A stretch of DNA of 64,000 nt from Saccharothrix algeriensis (lineage in GTDB: Bacteria; Actinomycetota; Actinomycetes; Mycobacteriales; Pseudonocardiaceae): the NCBI RefSeq assembly GCF_016907655.1, contig NZ_JAFBCL010000001.1, positions 620,001 through 684,000 on the forward strand, given 5' to 3'. How positions within the stretch are numbered: the stretch's first letter is position 1; each line of letters begins with the position of its first letter. The notes under the pieces were generated by a model. The model had not been told where the DNA came from and did no database searches. It was given only the letters and a program-made list of their open reading frames with translations. A program made the translations under genes and the position numbers. Positions 16,542 through 26,911 of this stretch are shown in pieces.

Positions 16542-17702
16542 GTGGACAACCCCAGGGGAACGGGCTCCGGGCCGGTCTACCTCGACTACAACGCCACCAC
16601 GCCGGTCGACCCGGCAGTGGTCCGGGCGTGCCTGCCCTACCTGCACGAGCACTTCGGCAACCCGTCCAGCCGCCACCCCTACGGAGAGGCCGCCCGCGCC
16701 GCCGTGGCCGACGCCCGCGCCCGGGTCGCCGCGCTCGTGGGCGCCGAGCCGGCGGAGATCGTGTTCACCGGCGGCGGTTCCGACGGCGACACGCTGGCCC
16801 TCCGCGGCGCGGCGCTGGCGCACCGCCGGCGCGGGACCCACGTCGTCACCCAGGTCACCGAGCACCCCGCCGTGCTGGAGAACTGCGCCGCGCTGGCCCG
16901 ACTGCACGGCCACCGGGTCACCCGGCTGCCCGTCGACCGCCACGGCCTGGTCGACCCCGCCGACCTGGCCGCCGCGCTCACCGACGACACGGTGCTGGTG
17001 TCGGTGATGCACGCCAACAACGAAACCGGCACCGTCCAACCGATCCGCGAGCTGGCCCGCCTGGCCCGCTCGCGCGGCGCGCTGTTCCACTGCGACGCCG
17101 CGCAGTCGGTCGGCAAGATCCCGGTCTCCGTGCGCGAGCTGGGTGTCGACCTGCTCAGCTTCAGCGGGCACAAGCTGTACGCGCCCAAGGGGGTCGGCGC
17201 GCTGTACGTCCGCGCCGGCCTGGCGCTGGAGCCCTCGACCTACGGGGGCGGGCAGGAGCGGGGCCTGCGCGGCGGCACCGAGAACGTCGCGCTCATCGTC
17301 GCCCTGGGCGAAGCCGCCCGCCTGGCCGGCTCCGAGGGGGAGCGGGCCGGGCTGCTGCGCCGGCGGGACCTGCTGCACCGGCTGCTCGACGAGCACCTGC
17401 CCGGCCGCGTCACCCTCAACGGCCACCCCGAGCGGCGGCTCCCCAACACGCTCAACATCAGCATCGCGGGCGTCCGCGCCGACGCGGTCCTCGACGCCGC
17501 GCCGGGCCTGGCGGCATCGGCCGGGTCCGCCTGCCACGAAGGCGACGACCGCCCGTCGCCGGTGCTGGTGGCCATGGGCGCGGACCCGGCGCGGGCGATG
17601 TCCGCGCTGCGCCTGAGCACCGGCCGCTGGACCGGCGAAGCCGACGTCCGCGAAGCCGCCGCCCTGATCGCGGACGCCGTCCGCAGCCTCCCGGCGGGCT
17701 GA
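16542..17702 (+). CDS. cysteine desulfurase (IscS/NifS class, PLP-dependent)
   Basis: A 386-residue class-V aminotransferase-fold enzyme that removes sulfur from cysteine as an enzyme persulfide. It shows YLDYNATTPVDP at the N-terminus, the HANNETG block, DAAQSVGK, the PLP Lys in SFSGHKLYAPKG (K211), GGGQERGLRGGTEN, and the catalytic Cys in SAGSACHEG (C333). Start is GTG 16542 with a GGAGG about 7 bp upstream. No iscU, suf, tRNA-thiolation or phosphorothioation genes are nearby, so its sulfur acceptor is unknown. Confidence 0.92.
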   Translation: MDNPRGTGSGPVYLDYNATTPVDPAVVRACLPYLHEHFGNPSSRHPYGEAARAAVADARARVAALVGAEPAEIVFTGGGSDGDTLALRGAALAHRRRGTHVVTQVTEHPAVLENCAALARLHGHRVTRLPVDRHGLVDPADLAAALTDDTVLVSVMHANNETGTVQPIRELARLARSRGALFHCDAAQSVGKIPVSVRELGVDLLSFSGHKLYAPKGVGALYVRAGLALEPSTYGGGQERGLRGGTENVALIVALGEAARLAGSEGERAGLLRRRDLLHRLLDEHLPGRVTLNGHPERRLPNTLNISIAGVRADAVLDAAPGLAASAGSACHEGDDRPSPVLVAMGADPARAMSALRLSTGRWTGEADVREAAALIADAVRSLPAG

Positions 17703-18027
17703 CGGGGACCGGCCGCGCGGGCTCGGGCTCGGGCTCAGGCTCGGGAGAAGTCGGTCGCTTCGCGCCGTCGGGTGCGCGAGGATCCGCGTTCGTGACGGTG
17801 TCTGCGCGTGAAGCCCCGGGTTCCCAGTGCCGCCGGGGCGCCTGCACTCGCTGGTGACCGGCGAAGAACTCCCCGCCACCTGATCGCGTTGCGCGGTGGT
17901 CCCGTCCCAGGGCGGCCACGGCGGGCATCAGCGACCCGGCGGCCCTGCGGTGGTCGATCGCGACGGCCCCCGCCGGGCGGTAATCCGGGTGCGCGGCCCG
18001 TCGGTCCGCCCTACGCTGGCGCCCGTG
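17703..18027. other. intergenic region with GGCTCG hexamer repeats
   Basis: No gene seen. A short run of GGGCTC hexamers lies at about 17719-17745, shortly after the desulfurase stop. Near the end is a -10-like TACGCT (18012-18017) about 10 bp before the leader-peptide ATG, so the ABC-F transcript may start at or next to the leader codon. Confidence 0.4.
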
Positions 18028-18051
18028 ATGCAGCACCTGTTCTTCCTCTGA
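18028..18051 (+). CDS. putative leader peptide of the ABC-F gene (MQHLFFL)
   Basis: A seven-codon frame (ATG CAG CAC CTG TTC TTC CTC TGA) 88 bp upstream of the ABC-F start. The -10-like TACGCT just before it implies a nearly leaderless start. It is followed by a 9-bp hairpin and by GCCTCC, which is complementary to the ABC-F ribosome-binding site. This is the layout of antibiotic-sensing ribosome-stalling attenuators known for ABC-F and macrolide resistance genes. Translation of the peptide is inferred. Confidence 0.5.
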   Translation: MQHLFFL

Positions 18052-18059
18052 GGGACGAC

Positions 18060-18128
18060 GCCTCCACCGGTACCGGGAACCGCGGTACCGGACTTCGTCC
18101 TTCCTGCGCATCACTTCCCCTCGGAGGC
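18060..18128 (+). promoter_or_regulatory. predicted attenuator: hairpin and RBS-sequestering pairing
   Basis: A perfect 9-bp stem CCGGTACCG/CGGTACCGG (18067-18075 and 18083-18091, loop of 7). GCCTCC at 18060-18065 can pair fully with GGAGGC at 18123-18128, which contains the Shine-Dalgarno of the ABC-F gene. A ribosome stalled on the leader would cover the first strand and free the second. Confidence 0.5.
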
Positions 18129-18138
18129 AGTCCCCGTC

Positions 18139-19740
<1,602 letters not shown>

Positions 19741-19824
19741 GACGGGCCCGGTGAGACGGGCCCGGTGAGACGGGCCCGGTGAGACGGGCCCGGTGAGACG
19801 AGGCCGGTGAGACGGGCTCGGTGC
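19741..19824. repeat. 14-bp tandem repeat, six units
   Basis: GACGGGCCCGGTGA repeated from 19741: units 1-4 are identical, unit 5 (19797) and unit 6 (19811) are diverged. It begins directly after the ABC-F stop codon, and the palindromic GGGCCC core recurs every 14 bp. The period is not a multiple of three and no gene covers it. Confidence 0.9.
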
Positions 19825-19848
19825 GCCCCGGTTCCGCACGGCGCGGAG

Positions 19849-19890
19849 CCGGGGCCGGTCGGCCGGGGCCGATCAACCGGGGCCGGTCAG
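19849..19890. repeat. second 14-bp tandem repeat, three units
   Basis: CCGGGGCCGGTCRG-type units at 19849-19862, 19863-19876 and 19877-19890. The last unit overlaps the stop codon of the convergent O-methyltransferase gene. Same period as the adjacent array but different sequence. Confidence 0.75.
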
Positions 19891-20894
19891 CCGGGTTCGC
19901 CCACCGCCGCGACGCCGAACTCCAGCACCGTCCGCCCGTCGGCCACCGGCCCCGAGCCGCGGAGCACGAGCCCGCAGTCGGCGGCCAGCGCGGTCAGCTC
20001 GTCGACCGTCCGCTCCCGGCCGCCGAAGCACATCAGCATGAACAGGTCCATCGCGGTGCCGACCCCCCGCCCCCGCACGGGCTCGACCACCACCACGACG
20101 CCGTTCGGCGCGGCGGCCCGACGGCACCCGGCCAGGATCCGGCGGGCGCGGTCGTCGTCCCAGTCGTGCAGGACGTCGGACAGGAGGTAGGCGTCGGCCC
20201 CGGCGGGCAGCGGGTCGAAGAAGCTGCCGGCGACCGCGCCGGCCCGGTCGCCGAACCCGGCCGCCGCGAACCGGTCGGCGGCGGCGGCAGCCGTCGGCGG
20301 CAGGTCCACGACCCGCCCGCGGAGGCCGGGGTGGGCGCGCAGGACGGCGGCGAGCACCGCCCCGTCTCCCCCGCCGACGTCGACGACCTCGCGGAAGCGG
20401 CCCCAGTCGAAGCGCTCGGCGATCTGCGCCGCCTGCGCGCGGAACCGCCACTCCATCTGGGCGTCGAACGAGCGCCGCAGGTCGGGCCGGGCGTCGAGGT
20501 CCGCCCAGAAGTCGCGCCCGTACCGGTGCGCGTAGGCGGGAGCGCCGGTGGTGATCGTCCCGAGCAGCTCGACGAAGGCGAGTTCGGCGCGCCCGCCGGC
20601 GCTGGTGATGTCCAGCAGGCGCTTGACCCCTTCCGGGGCGTCCTCGCCCAGCTGCGCGCCGAGGCCCGTGGGCCGGTAGCGGTCGGAGTCCACGTCGAAG
20701 ACGCCGATCTCGACCAGGTGGTCGAGCAGGCGGCGCAGGGCCGGCGCCGCGGTCCCGGTCTCGGCGGCGAGCCGGTCCGCCGTCGCGCCCGCGCTCCCCG
20801 CGCGCTCGACCAGCCCGAGCGTCGCGGCCACCCGGATGGCCATGGGGGTGGCCAGGTCCGCCATGGCCAGGATCGAGGGCGCGGTCGCATCCAC
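19887..20894 (-). CDS. SAM-dependent O-methyltransferase (AdoMet_MTases, acetylserotonin-OMT type)
   Basis: A 335-residue protein. The N-terminal dimerisation/winged-helix region (about 10-100, GATADRLAAETGTAAPALRRLLDHL) precedes a class I methyltransferase domain. That domain has the SAM motif VVDVGGGDGAVL, the DLPPT acidic loop, GSFFDPLP, and LLSDVLHDWDDDRARRIL, whose His is the expected general base. Such enzymes methylate phenolic hydroxyls of natural products. It is the only tailoring-type gene close to the ABC-F resistance gene. GTG start; promoter listed separately. Confidence 0.88.
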   Translation of the reverse strand: MDATAPSILAMADLATPMAIRVAATLGLVERAGSAGATADRLAAETGTAAPALRRLLDHLVEIGVFDVDSDRYRPTGLGAQLGEDAPEGVKRLLDITSAGGRAELAFVELLGTITTGAPAYAHRYGRDFWADLDARPDLRRSFDAQMEWRFRAQAAQIAERFDWGRFREVVDVGGGDGAVLAAVLRAHPGLRGRVVDLPPTAAAAADRFAAAGFGDRAGAVAGSFFDPLPAGADAYLLSDVLHDWDDDRARRILAGCRRAAAPNGVVVVVEPVRGRGVGTAMDLFMLMCFGGRERTVDELTALAADCGLVLRGSGPVADGRTVLEFGVAAVGEPG

Positions 20895-20901
20895 GGGCCC
20901 G

Positions 20902-20931
20902 AACCTATCCGGACCGGCGCGACCGCCCCAA
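20902..20931 (-). promoter_or_regulatory. predicted promoter of the O-methyltransferase gene
   Basis: On the minus strand TTGGGG (20931-20926) and TAGGTT (20907-20902) are separated by 18 bp. The -10 ends 7 bp before the GTG, so the mRNA is probably leaderless. Confidence 0.45.
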
Positions 20932-20994
20932 CCGATTACCGCCGCGGGAGGCCCGGCGCCCCGGTCGACCCCGATCGGGCGGTGCGGCCCCCGG

Positions 20995-22527
20995 TCAAGG
21001 CCCCGACCAGGGGCCTCCCGGGCCGGCGCAGCACGGGCAGGGCCGCGGCTGCCCGCCGGGCGACGAGGCGTCCTCCTCGGCCACGACGCCGCGCCGCGGG
21101 CGCGGGGCGGCGCGCGGGGCGGGCCCCGATCCGCGGTCGTCCATCTGGAGGTAGGCCAGCACACCGGCCACGCAGGCGAGCACGGCGCCCCCGAGCAGGA
21201 CGGGGCGGGTGCCGTCGATGACGACCTCGTTGCCGAGCACGTGCGCGGTCCGCGGTGTGACCAGGCCGACGAGGACCGGCACGACGGCGAGCGACGAGCC
21301 GAGCACGACCTTCATCAGCCCCTGGTAGAGGGCGTTGACCCGGCCCCGCACGTCGTCGGCGACCCGCGAGCCGATGATCGTCACGCCGGTGAGGAAGGCC
21401 GCTCCCGCGCAGGCGCCCACGACGACGACGGCGACCAGGGACACGAGCAGGTGCGGCGAGAGCGCGGCCGGCACCAGGGCGACCCCGGCCAGCACGATGG
21501 CCGCGCCGAACAGCCGCTCGTGCGCCAGCCTGCCGGCCAGCCCCGGCGCGCCGACCATGCCGATCGCCAGGCCGACGAAGACCGCGGCGAACAGCAGGCC
21601 GAACCCGGCCTGCCCGGCCGGCAGGCTGTTGGCGTAGGGCTGCGCGGACCCGACGACGGCCCCGCCCGCGGCGAACGCGCCCAGCGCGCCGATGATCAGC
21701 CCGCGCACCACCGGGGTGGTCCGGACGAAGTGCCCGACGTCGCGGATCATCGCCACGACGCCGGTGCCCCCGCCCTGCCCCGCCCCGGCTCCCGCCCGGT
21801 CGTCGCGCTCGGCGGTCCGGCGCGGCGGCAGCCCCGGCACGCGCAGCGACAGCTCCGGCACGCGCAGCGCCACCTGGGCGGCGCTGGCGAGGTAGAGCAG
21901 GGCCGCGACGCCGATCGCGAGCCTGATCGCCCCGTTCGCGCCGAGCAGGTCGGCGGGCAGCCCCAGCGACGGGCCGATCCCGGCCAGCGCGTGCAGGCCG
22001 CCGCCCGCCACGACCGCGAACCCGTAGGTCGTCACCATGCCGACCTGGTTGGCGGTCTCGACCTGGTCGCGCCCGCGCAGCAGGTTGGGCACCGCGGCCT
22101 CCTTGGCCGGGATCCACACCATCGCCACGCTGCTCGCCAGGAAGCTCGCAGCGAACGGCCACCACGGCAGGTCCGTGAACACCACCGACAGCAGCAGCGA
22201 GCAGCGCAGGACGTCCCCGACGGCCATCAGGACGCGCCGGTCGAACCGGTCGGCGAGCAGGCCGCCGACCGGCGCGAACAGCAGGCCGGGGACGAGGTTG
22301 CCCAGCACCACGCCGGAGAAGGCGAAGTTCTGCACCGCGTAGTCGTCGGAGCTGCCGGCCACCAGGGTCGCAATCCCCAGCAGCGCCAACCAGTCCGCCG
22401 TGCTGCACAGGAACGTAGCGAGCCAGAGCCGGCGGAACGCCGGGATCGCGACCACTCGCCGCACCCTGCCCGCCGTCGAGGACCTCGTCCTCGCCGTCCG
22501 CCCGGCATCGTCGGGAATTCGACTCAC
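20995..22527 (-). CDS. MFS transporter (MFS_3 / enterobactin-exporter-like)
   Basis: A 510-residue protein with about 12 hydrophobic helices. The N-terminal half carries LWLATFLCSTADWLALLG and the loop GGLLADRFDRRVLM, the family A motif. The central loop is Arg/Gly-rich. The C-terminus has a cytoplasmic tail ending in CPCCAGPGGPWSGP. Proteins of this type in actinomycetes are often fused to or neighbour thymidylate kinase; no kinase is present here. Substrate unknown; drug or metabolite efflux is the usual inference. Confidence 0.85.
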   Translation of the reverse strand: MSRIPDDAGRTARTRSSTAGRVRRVVAIPAFRRLWLATFLCSTADWLALLGIATLVAGSSDDYAVQNFAFSGVVLGNLVPGLLFAPVGGLLADRFDRRVLMAVGDVLRCSLLLSVVFTDLPWWPFAASFLASSVAMVWIPAKEAAVPNLLRGRDQVETANQVGMVTTYGFAVVAGGGLHALAGIGPSLGLPADLLGANGAIRLAIGVAALLYLASAAQVALRVPELSLRVPGLPPRRTAERDDRAGAGAGQGGGTGVVAMIRDVGHFVRTTPVVRGLIIGALGAFAAGGAVVGSAQPYANSLPAGQAGFGLLFAAVFVGLAIGMVGAPGLAGRLAHERLFGAAIVLAGVALVPAALSPHLLVSLVAVVVVGACAGAAFLTGVTIIGSRVADDVRGRVNALYQGLMKVVLGSSLAVVPVLVGLVTPRTAHVLGNEVVIDGTRPVLLGGAVLACVAGVLAYLQMDDRGSGPAPRAAPRPRRGVVAEEDASSPGGQPRPCPCCAGPGGPWSGP

Positions 22528-22651
22528 CCCCAGTGGTCCGCCGGCACCCGGAGAGCCTAGGGCACCCCGGCGGGCGGGCCCGCGCGCGAGCCGGTGTCGC
22601 GGCGGGCGCCGGTGTCGCGGCGGGCGCCGGGTTCGGGCCGGGAAGCGCGGC

Positions 22652-23875
22652 TCACAGGGCGGGCAGCAGGGTGAGCTGGTCGGTGGTGGTCCACTCCACC
22701 ATCAGCAGGGTGGCGTCGTCCTGGAGGCGGCCCTCCTGGTGGTCGAGCACGGCGCGCACCACCCGGCGCAGCGTCTCCGGGGCGGGCAGGCCGGCGGCCT
22801 CGTGGCGCTGGGTGAGGTCGGCCAGGCGGTCCAGACCGAACTGCTCGCCCCGCGGGCTGCGGGCCTCGGTGACGCCGTCGGTGTGGAACAGCACCCGGTC
22901 GCCGGGCTGGAGCTGCTCGCGCAGCACGGTGGGCTCGGCCGGGGTCAGCTGCCCCAGGCCCAGCGGGGGGCGGCCCACGGTGTCGAGCAGCCGCACCACC
23001 CGGCCCTCGCGCAGCACCACCGGCGGCGGGTGCCCGGCGTTGAGGTAGCACAGCTCGCCGGTGTCCAGGTCCAGGTTCGCCAGCAGCGCCGTGGCGAAGG
23101 CGAAGGTGCCGGGCGGGCGGTGGGTGACGATGGTGTCGTCGGCCAGCGCGGCGGTGGCGACCAGGTCCGCCCCGGCGCGGCGGGCGTTGCGGGTGGCGGC
23201 CAGCGCGATCGAGGTGGTCAGCCCGGCGTGCAGGTCGTGGCCCATCGCGTCGAAGATCGCCACGTAGGCGCGGCCGTCGTCCACGGCGTAGTCGAAGCCG
23301 TCGCCGCCGACCCGGTCGTAGGGCTCCATCGCCGCGGCGATGACCACCCGGTCGGTGGCGAACACCGCCGGCGGCAGCAGCTGCCACAGCAGCTCGGAGG
23401 CCACCGACAACGGGCGGGTGCGGCGCACGCGGTGGAACAGGTCGCTGTAGAGCTGCTTGCTCACCACCAGGTGCGCGATCTGCCCGGCCAACGCCCAGCA
23501 GTGCCCGCGCAGCGCCCTGTCCTGCGGGTCGGCGCCCGCGGGCAGGGTCACGTGCAGCACTCCCAGCCGCTCGGTGCCGTCCAGCACCGGCACCCACAGC
23601 TGCGCCCGCCCGTCCTCGGCGGTCGCGACGGCCAGCTCCAGCCGGGCGAACGCCCGGCCCGCCAGCGTGGACCCGATCGACAACGACGGCCCGCCCCGCG
23701 GCCGGACCGGGTGCAGCTCCCGCTGGCCGAGGTCGACCAGGTACAGCTCCACCGCCAGCCCGACCCGCGCGGTCGCCTCGTCCACGATGCCGGGCAGGTC
23801 GTCGGCGGTCGCCAGGTGCGACCGGTTGACGATCCCCGCGAACACCGACTGCCAAGACCGATCCTCACCAAGCAC
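22652..23875 (-). CDS. PP2C-type (SpoIIE) serine phosphatase with GAF-like sensor
   Basis: A 407-residue protein. A GAF-like domain at about residues 20-160 (VELYLVDLGQRELHPV, LGVLHVTLP) precedes a SpoIIE phosphatase domain. Metal-binding residues are seen in RVGGDGFDYAVDDGRAYVAIFDAMGHDLHAG (GGD-FD and DAMGHD blocks), LNAGHPPPVVLR, and at the end LFHTDGVTEAR and QDDATLLMVEW. Such RsbU-like enzymes dephosphorylate anti-anti-sigma factors. No anti-sigma genes are adjacent, so the target is unknown. Confidence 0.9.
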   Translation of the reverse strand: MLGEDRSWQSVFAGIVNRSHLATADDLPGIVDEATARVGLAVELYLVDLGQRELHPVRPRGGPSLSIGSTLAGRAFARLELAVATAEDGRAQLWVPVLDGTERLGVLHVTLPAGADPQDRALRGHCWALAGQIAHLVVSKQLYSDLFHRVRRTRPLSVASELLWQLLPPAVFATDRVVIAAAMEPYDRVGGDGFDYAVDDGRAYVAIFDAMGHDLHAGLTTSIALAATRNARRAGADLVATAALADDTIVTHRPPGTFAFATALLANLDLDTGELCYLNAGHPPPVVLREGRVVRLLDTVGRPPLGLGQLTPAEPTVLREQLQPGDRVLFHTDGVTEARSPRGEQFGLDRLADLTQRHEAAGLPAPETLRRVVRAVLDHQEGRLQDDATLLMVEWTTTDQLTLLPAL

Positions 23876-23946
23876 CCACGAAGAGTAGGCGACACCGGCC
23901 CGGGGGCCGCACCCGCGCGCCGGCCGGCGCGGTCCGGGTGGTCAGG

Positions 23947-24168
23947 TCACAGGTCGTCGGCCGCGGGGCCGTCGTCGGGGTCCAGGGGCACGGCCTGCTG
24001 CTGCTCGGCGACGTCCGCCGGGTTGGCCTCCAGGGGCGCGGCGTCGGTCCCGGTCGCCGCCGGGGGCCCGTCGTCGACCTCGTCCGCCTCGGTGGCCGTG
24101 ACGCGCTGCTCCAAGGCGTCGGCCTCCGCGGCCTCGTCGGGCAGCGGGCCGGGTTCGGGTGCGGTCAT
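23947..24168 (-). CDS. small acidic hypothetical protein
   Basis: 73 residues, strongly acidic and without hydrophobic segments (ADALEQRVTATEADEVDD, VPLDPDDGPAADDL). The ADALEQR motif recurs, from memory, in short uncharacterised actinobacterial proteins. ATG start with GGAGAGG-like purines a few bases upstream. Probably intrinsically disordered. No function assigned. Confidence 0.6.
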   Translation of the reverse strand: MTAPEPGPLPDEAAEADALEQRVTATEADEVDDGPPAATGTDAAPLEANPADVAEQQQAVPLDPDDGPAADDL

Positions 24169-24304
24169 CGCCTCTCCCCTCGCTCTGGTGCGGTACCGGC
24201 GTCGGCTACCCGTCCGGGCGGCGGCGAAACCGCGCGCGCCGCCGGTGGCGCACCGGGCTCCGGCGGGCGACCGCGAACCGGCCGTGGCCGCACGGGCTCG
24301 CCGG

Positions 24305-24973
24305 TCACCGGCACGGTGGGCGGTAGCCGTGGACGCGCAGCCCGCGGAACTCGATCTCGTTCGGGGTCTTGCCGACGAAGACCAGGCCGCGCGCCTCGGC
24401 CAGCGCCGACGCGAACGGGTACGACGGCTTGCCCAGCTCGGGCAGCCACGTCCACTTGTCGGGCGAGAAGCTGAAGAACTTGCGCACGAGCCTGCCGCCG
24501 GTCGACGGCACCCGGACGAGCCACTTGTCGCCGCCGCTCCAGTGCGAGGCCGGTCGCAACTGGACGTAGAGGTCGTCGGTCGCGCTGTAGGTCAGCCAGA
24601 AGCCCGCCGACCGGGACAGGTCGGCCTGCGCTTCGAACTGGTTGCCCAGCCACACGACGACCACGTGCCAGTCGGTGCCGAGGAAGTCCACCTCGGCCGC
24701 GTACCCGCGGCCCTTGCGCACGAGCAGGCTGCCGGTCGGCGGCGCGGTGGCGCCCTCCCCGGAGGCGAGCCACTGCTGCAACCGGTCGATCGACGGGGTC
24801 GCGCACTCGCGGTGGCGCCGGGAGGACGGCTCGCTGTCGGCGGCGGCCACCGGGGTGTCCGCGTGCACGACCGTCGCCGAACCCACGAGCGACAACGCCA
24901 CCACGGAGGCGAACGCCGCGAACGTCTTGGCGGACGCGACCGATAACCGGCTGTACGTCGACTTCCCGCGCAT
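24305..24973 (-). CDS. secreted hypothetical protein
   Basis: 222 residues. A signal peptide occupies about residues 1-39 (KTFAAFASVVALSLVGSATVVHA, cleavage likely after VHA). The mature part is aromatic- and beta-rich (WHVVVVWLGNQFEAQADLSR, FWLTYSATDDLYVQLRPASHW, FFSFSPDKWTWLPELGKP), suggesting a beta-sandwich or lectin-like fold, and has one Cys near each end. Family not recognised. ATG at 24973 chosen because the signal peptide starts there. Confidence 0.7.
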   Translation of the reverse strand: MRGKSTYSRLSVASAKTFAAFASVVALSLVGSATVVHADTPVAAADSEPSSRRHRECATPSIDRLQQWLASGEGATAPPTGSLLVRKGRGYAAEVDFLGTDWHVVVVWLGNQFEAQADLSRSAGFWLTYSATDDLYVQLRPASHWSGGDKWLVRVPSTGGRLVRKFFSFSPDKWTWLPELGKPSYPFASALAEARGLVFVGKTPNEIEFRGLRVHGYRPPCR

Positions 24974-25062
24974 TCCCGGGAAGCTAGCACACCGGTCGGC
25001 CGCGCGGTGGCCGTCGCGGCGGGGTGCTGCGGCCCCGGGCCGCCCGGCCGGGCGGCCCGGTG

Positions 25063-25611
25063 CTACGGGCTGACCGGTCCGAGGAGGTAGTTGCCCGGCG
25101 CGTCCGGGTCGGCGCTGAGGTAGAAGTCGGAGATGGCCTGGCGGAACTCGGTGTGGCTGACCGTCCCGTCGCCGTCGCGGTCCAGCTTGGCGAACGCCTC
25201 GCGGGCGAACTCGCGCGGTATGCCCAGCGCCTCGAACAGGCGCACGTACTCGTCGAGGCTCAGGACGCCGTCGTCGTCGGTGTCCAGGGCGTTGATCACC
25301 GCGTCGGCGATCGCCATGACCGCGCCGTCGAAGTGCTCGGGAGCGGTGACGTTGACCTGCATGACGGTGATGAACTCCTCGCGCGAGACACCGCCGTCGC
25401 CGTCGGTGTCCCCGTGTTCGAGCACCAGCCCCCACCACGCGTCGAAAGCGTCGTGGAGGGCGGTGACGGTGGCGTGGTCGTCCTCCCGCGCCACCTGGGC
25501 GAACATCCGGGCGGTGGCCTGGAAGTCGTCCTGCGTCAGCCGGCCGTCCTTGCCCTGGTCGAACCAGTCGAAGACGATGCTGAACTTGTGGTCTTTCAAG
25601 ACACTGGTCAT
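25063..25611 (-). CDS. calerythrin-like EF-hand calcium-binding protein
   Basis: A 182-residue cytosolic protein with four EF-hand loops. D18-D29 (DQGKDGRLTQDD) is the least canonical; D68-E79, D110-E121 and D144-E155 have the full DxDxDG...E pattern. Length and layout match calerythrin, the calcium-buffer protein of Saccharopolyspora. It is the last minus-strand gene after the amidinotransferase, PSD-like and ABC genes, but the 280-bp gap leaves co-transcription uncertain. Confidence 0.88.
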   Translation of the reverse strand: MTSVLKDHKFSIVFDWFDQGKDGRLTQDDFQATARMFAQVAREDDHATVTALHDAFDAWWGLVLEHGDTDGDGGVSREEFITVMQVNVTAPEHFDGAVMAIADAVINALDTDDDGVLSLDEYVRLFEALGIPREFAREAFAKLDRDGDGTVSHTEFRQAISDFYLSADPDAPGNYLLGPVSP

Positions 25612-25894
25612 CGCATGGGACCTCGGTTCGCACGACGCGCCCACCACGGTGATCGGCGCGATGTCCCGGACTCTACGAACATCCGCCCCCGTCGACCGTC
25701 CACATCGGGCTGATTCGCCTCTCCAGGTGAAACCCGGGGCGCGCCACCCACGGGCCGACCACTCGACCGGGCGACCGAAGAGGACGGCGCCCGCGGCCCG
25801 CGGCAGGCCGGGCTGCCGCGGACCGCGTCGATCGGGGGTCAACCGCCGCGCGGTCGCGGAACCGCCGCCGGGCGCCCGGTGCGGCCCGAGGTCA

Positions 25895-26836
25895 TCACAG
25901 GAGCTTGAACCGGTAGGAGTTGCGGTTGAGGTGCATGACCATGCAGGACAGCATCGCGCCGCTCTTGTAGTACTCGTTGATGTTGAGCAGCACGACCTCG
26001 AAGCCCAGGTTCGCGGCGATGTCCTCCAGTTCGCGGTTCTTCTGGACCTCCTTCTGGTAGTCCTCGCTGCCGGCGCGCAGGTCGTGGACGTCCGACGAGT
26101 TGATGATGGTGTTGTTGAGCCGCACCGAGTTGCACAGCCCGCTGTAGGCGCTGTCGACGGACACGTCGATGACCTCGGTGTGCTTCTCCAGCAGGCGCAG
26201 CTCGTCCTGCTCGTACTTCGCGGTGCACACGAGGGTCTGCTCGGTGGTGATCGGGAAGACCGTGCCGTCCAGGTGGTAGAGGTAGGGGTCGGTGGCGGCC
26301 AGCTTCACGACCACCATGTCGTAGGTGCGTTCGAGCCACTCGTAGGTCTCCCGCTGCGAACGCAGGCCGTAACCGCCGACGTAGACGTTGTCGTGGAGGT
26401 GCTTGAGGTCCGCTTCCCCCTCGAACCTGGTCTCCGGCACCGCGGTGCGGTACCCCATGGACTCGAAGAACCGGACGCCGACCTCGGTCTCGCCCCGGCG
26501 CGGGGCGGAGGTGAAGTTGGAGATCACGACCGTGGCCGGGTCCGGCAGGTGCTCCAGGACGATGCCGAGGTTGGCCGTGTAGACCAGGTCCTGCAGGCCC
26601 TCGGAGCGGGGTGTCGGCAGGAGGTAGACCAGGCTCTCCGCCGCCAGGTGCCGGTAGAGCGCGGTGAACTGGGCCATCGCGCGGCTCGGGTCGCACGCCC
26701 TCTCGGCCGGGTCGAGCTCCTCCATCCAGATGTTGTTGGGCACTTCCGTCGAGAGGGAGAACGGCGGGTTGAGCAGGAAAGCGGGCTGGTTGAGCCGCGT
26801 GGGGTTGGTGGGCGCGGGTCCGGTGTTCGGGTCCAT
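25895..26836 (-). CDS. amidinotransferase / dimethylargininase (DDAH)-like guanidino-modifying enzyme
   Basis: A 313-residue pentein-fold protein. Family residues are in place: D83 and N89 in DLVYTANLG, the acidic EGEADL segment (139-144), H188 in YLYHLDG, and a C-terminal nucleophilic Cys at about 298 in MLSCMVMHL. These enzymes form a Cys-amidino intermediate on arginine-type substrates and either hydrolyse it or transfer the amidino group. Which of these occurs here is not visible. ATG 26836 is backed by a near-perfect Shine-Dalgarno (AAGGAGGA, 8 bp upstream). It follows the PSD-like gene by 75 bp. Confidence 0.85.
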   Translation of the reverse strand: MDPNTGPAPTNPTRLNQPAFLLNPPFSLSTEVPNNIWMEELDPAERACDPSRAMAQFTALYRHLAAESLVYLLPTPRSEGLQDLVYTANLGIVLEHLPDPATVVISNFTSAPRRGETEVGVRFFESMGYRTAVPETRFEGEADLKHLHDNVYVGGYGLRSQRETYEWLERTYDMVVVKLAATDPYLYHLDGTVFPITTEQTLVCTAKYEQDELRLLEKHTEVIDVSVDSAYSGLCNSVRLNNTIINSSDVHDLRAGSEDYQKEVQKNRELEDIAANLGFEVVLLNINEYYKSGAMLSCMVMHLNRNSYRFKLL

Positions 26837-26911
26837 CGTGCTGCTCCTCCTTGAACTCGTTGGGTTCGCCGGGTTCACTCGCCCGGGGCTCGCCCGGGAG
26901 CTCGCCCGGGG

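Noticed and set aside
16542..17702. DndA of a phosphorothioation system
   Set aside because: No dndB-E or related genes around; sequence alone fits a general cysteine desulfurase.
19741..19824. CRISPR array or coding repeat
   Set aside because: Contiguous 14-bp units without spacers and not divisible by three.
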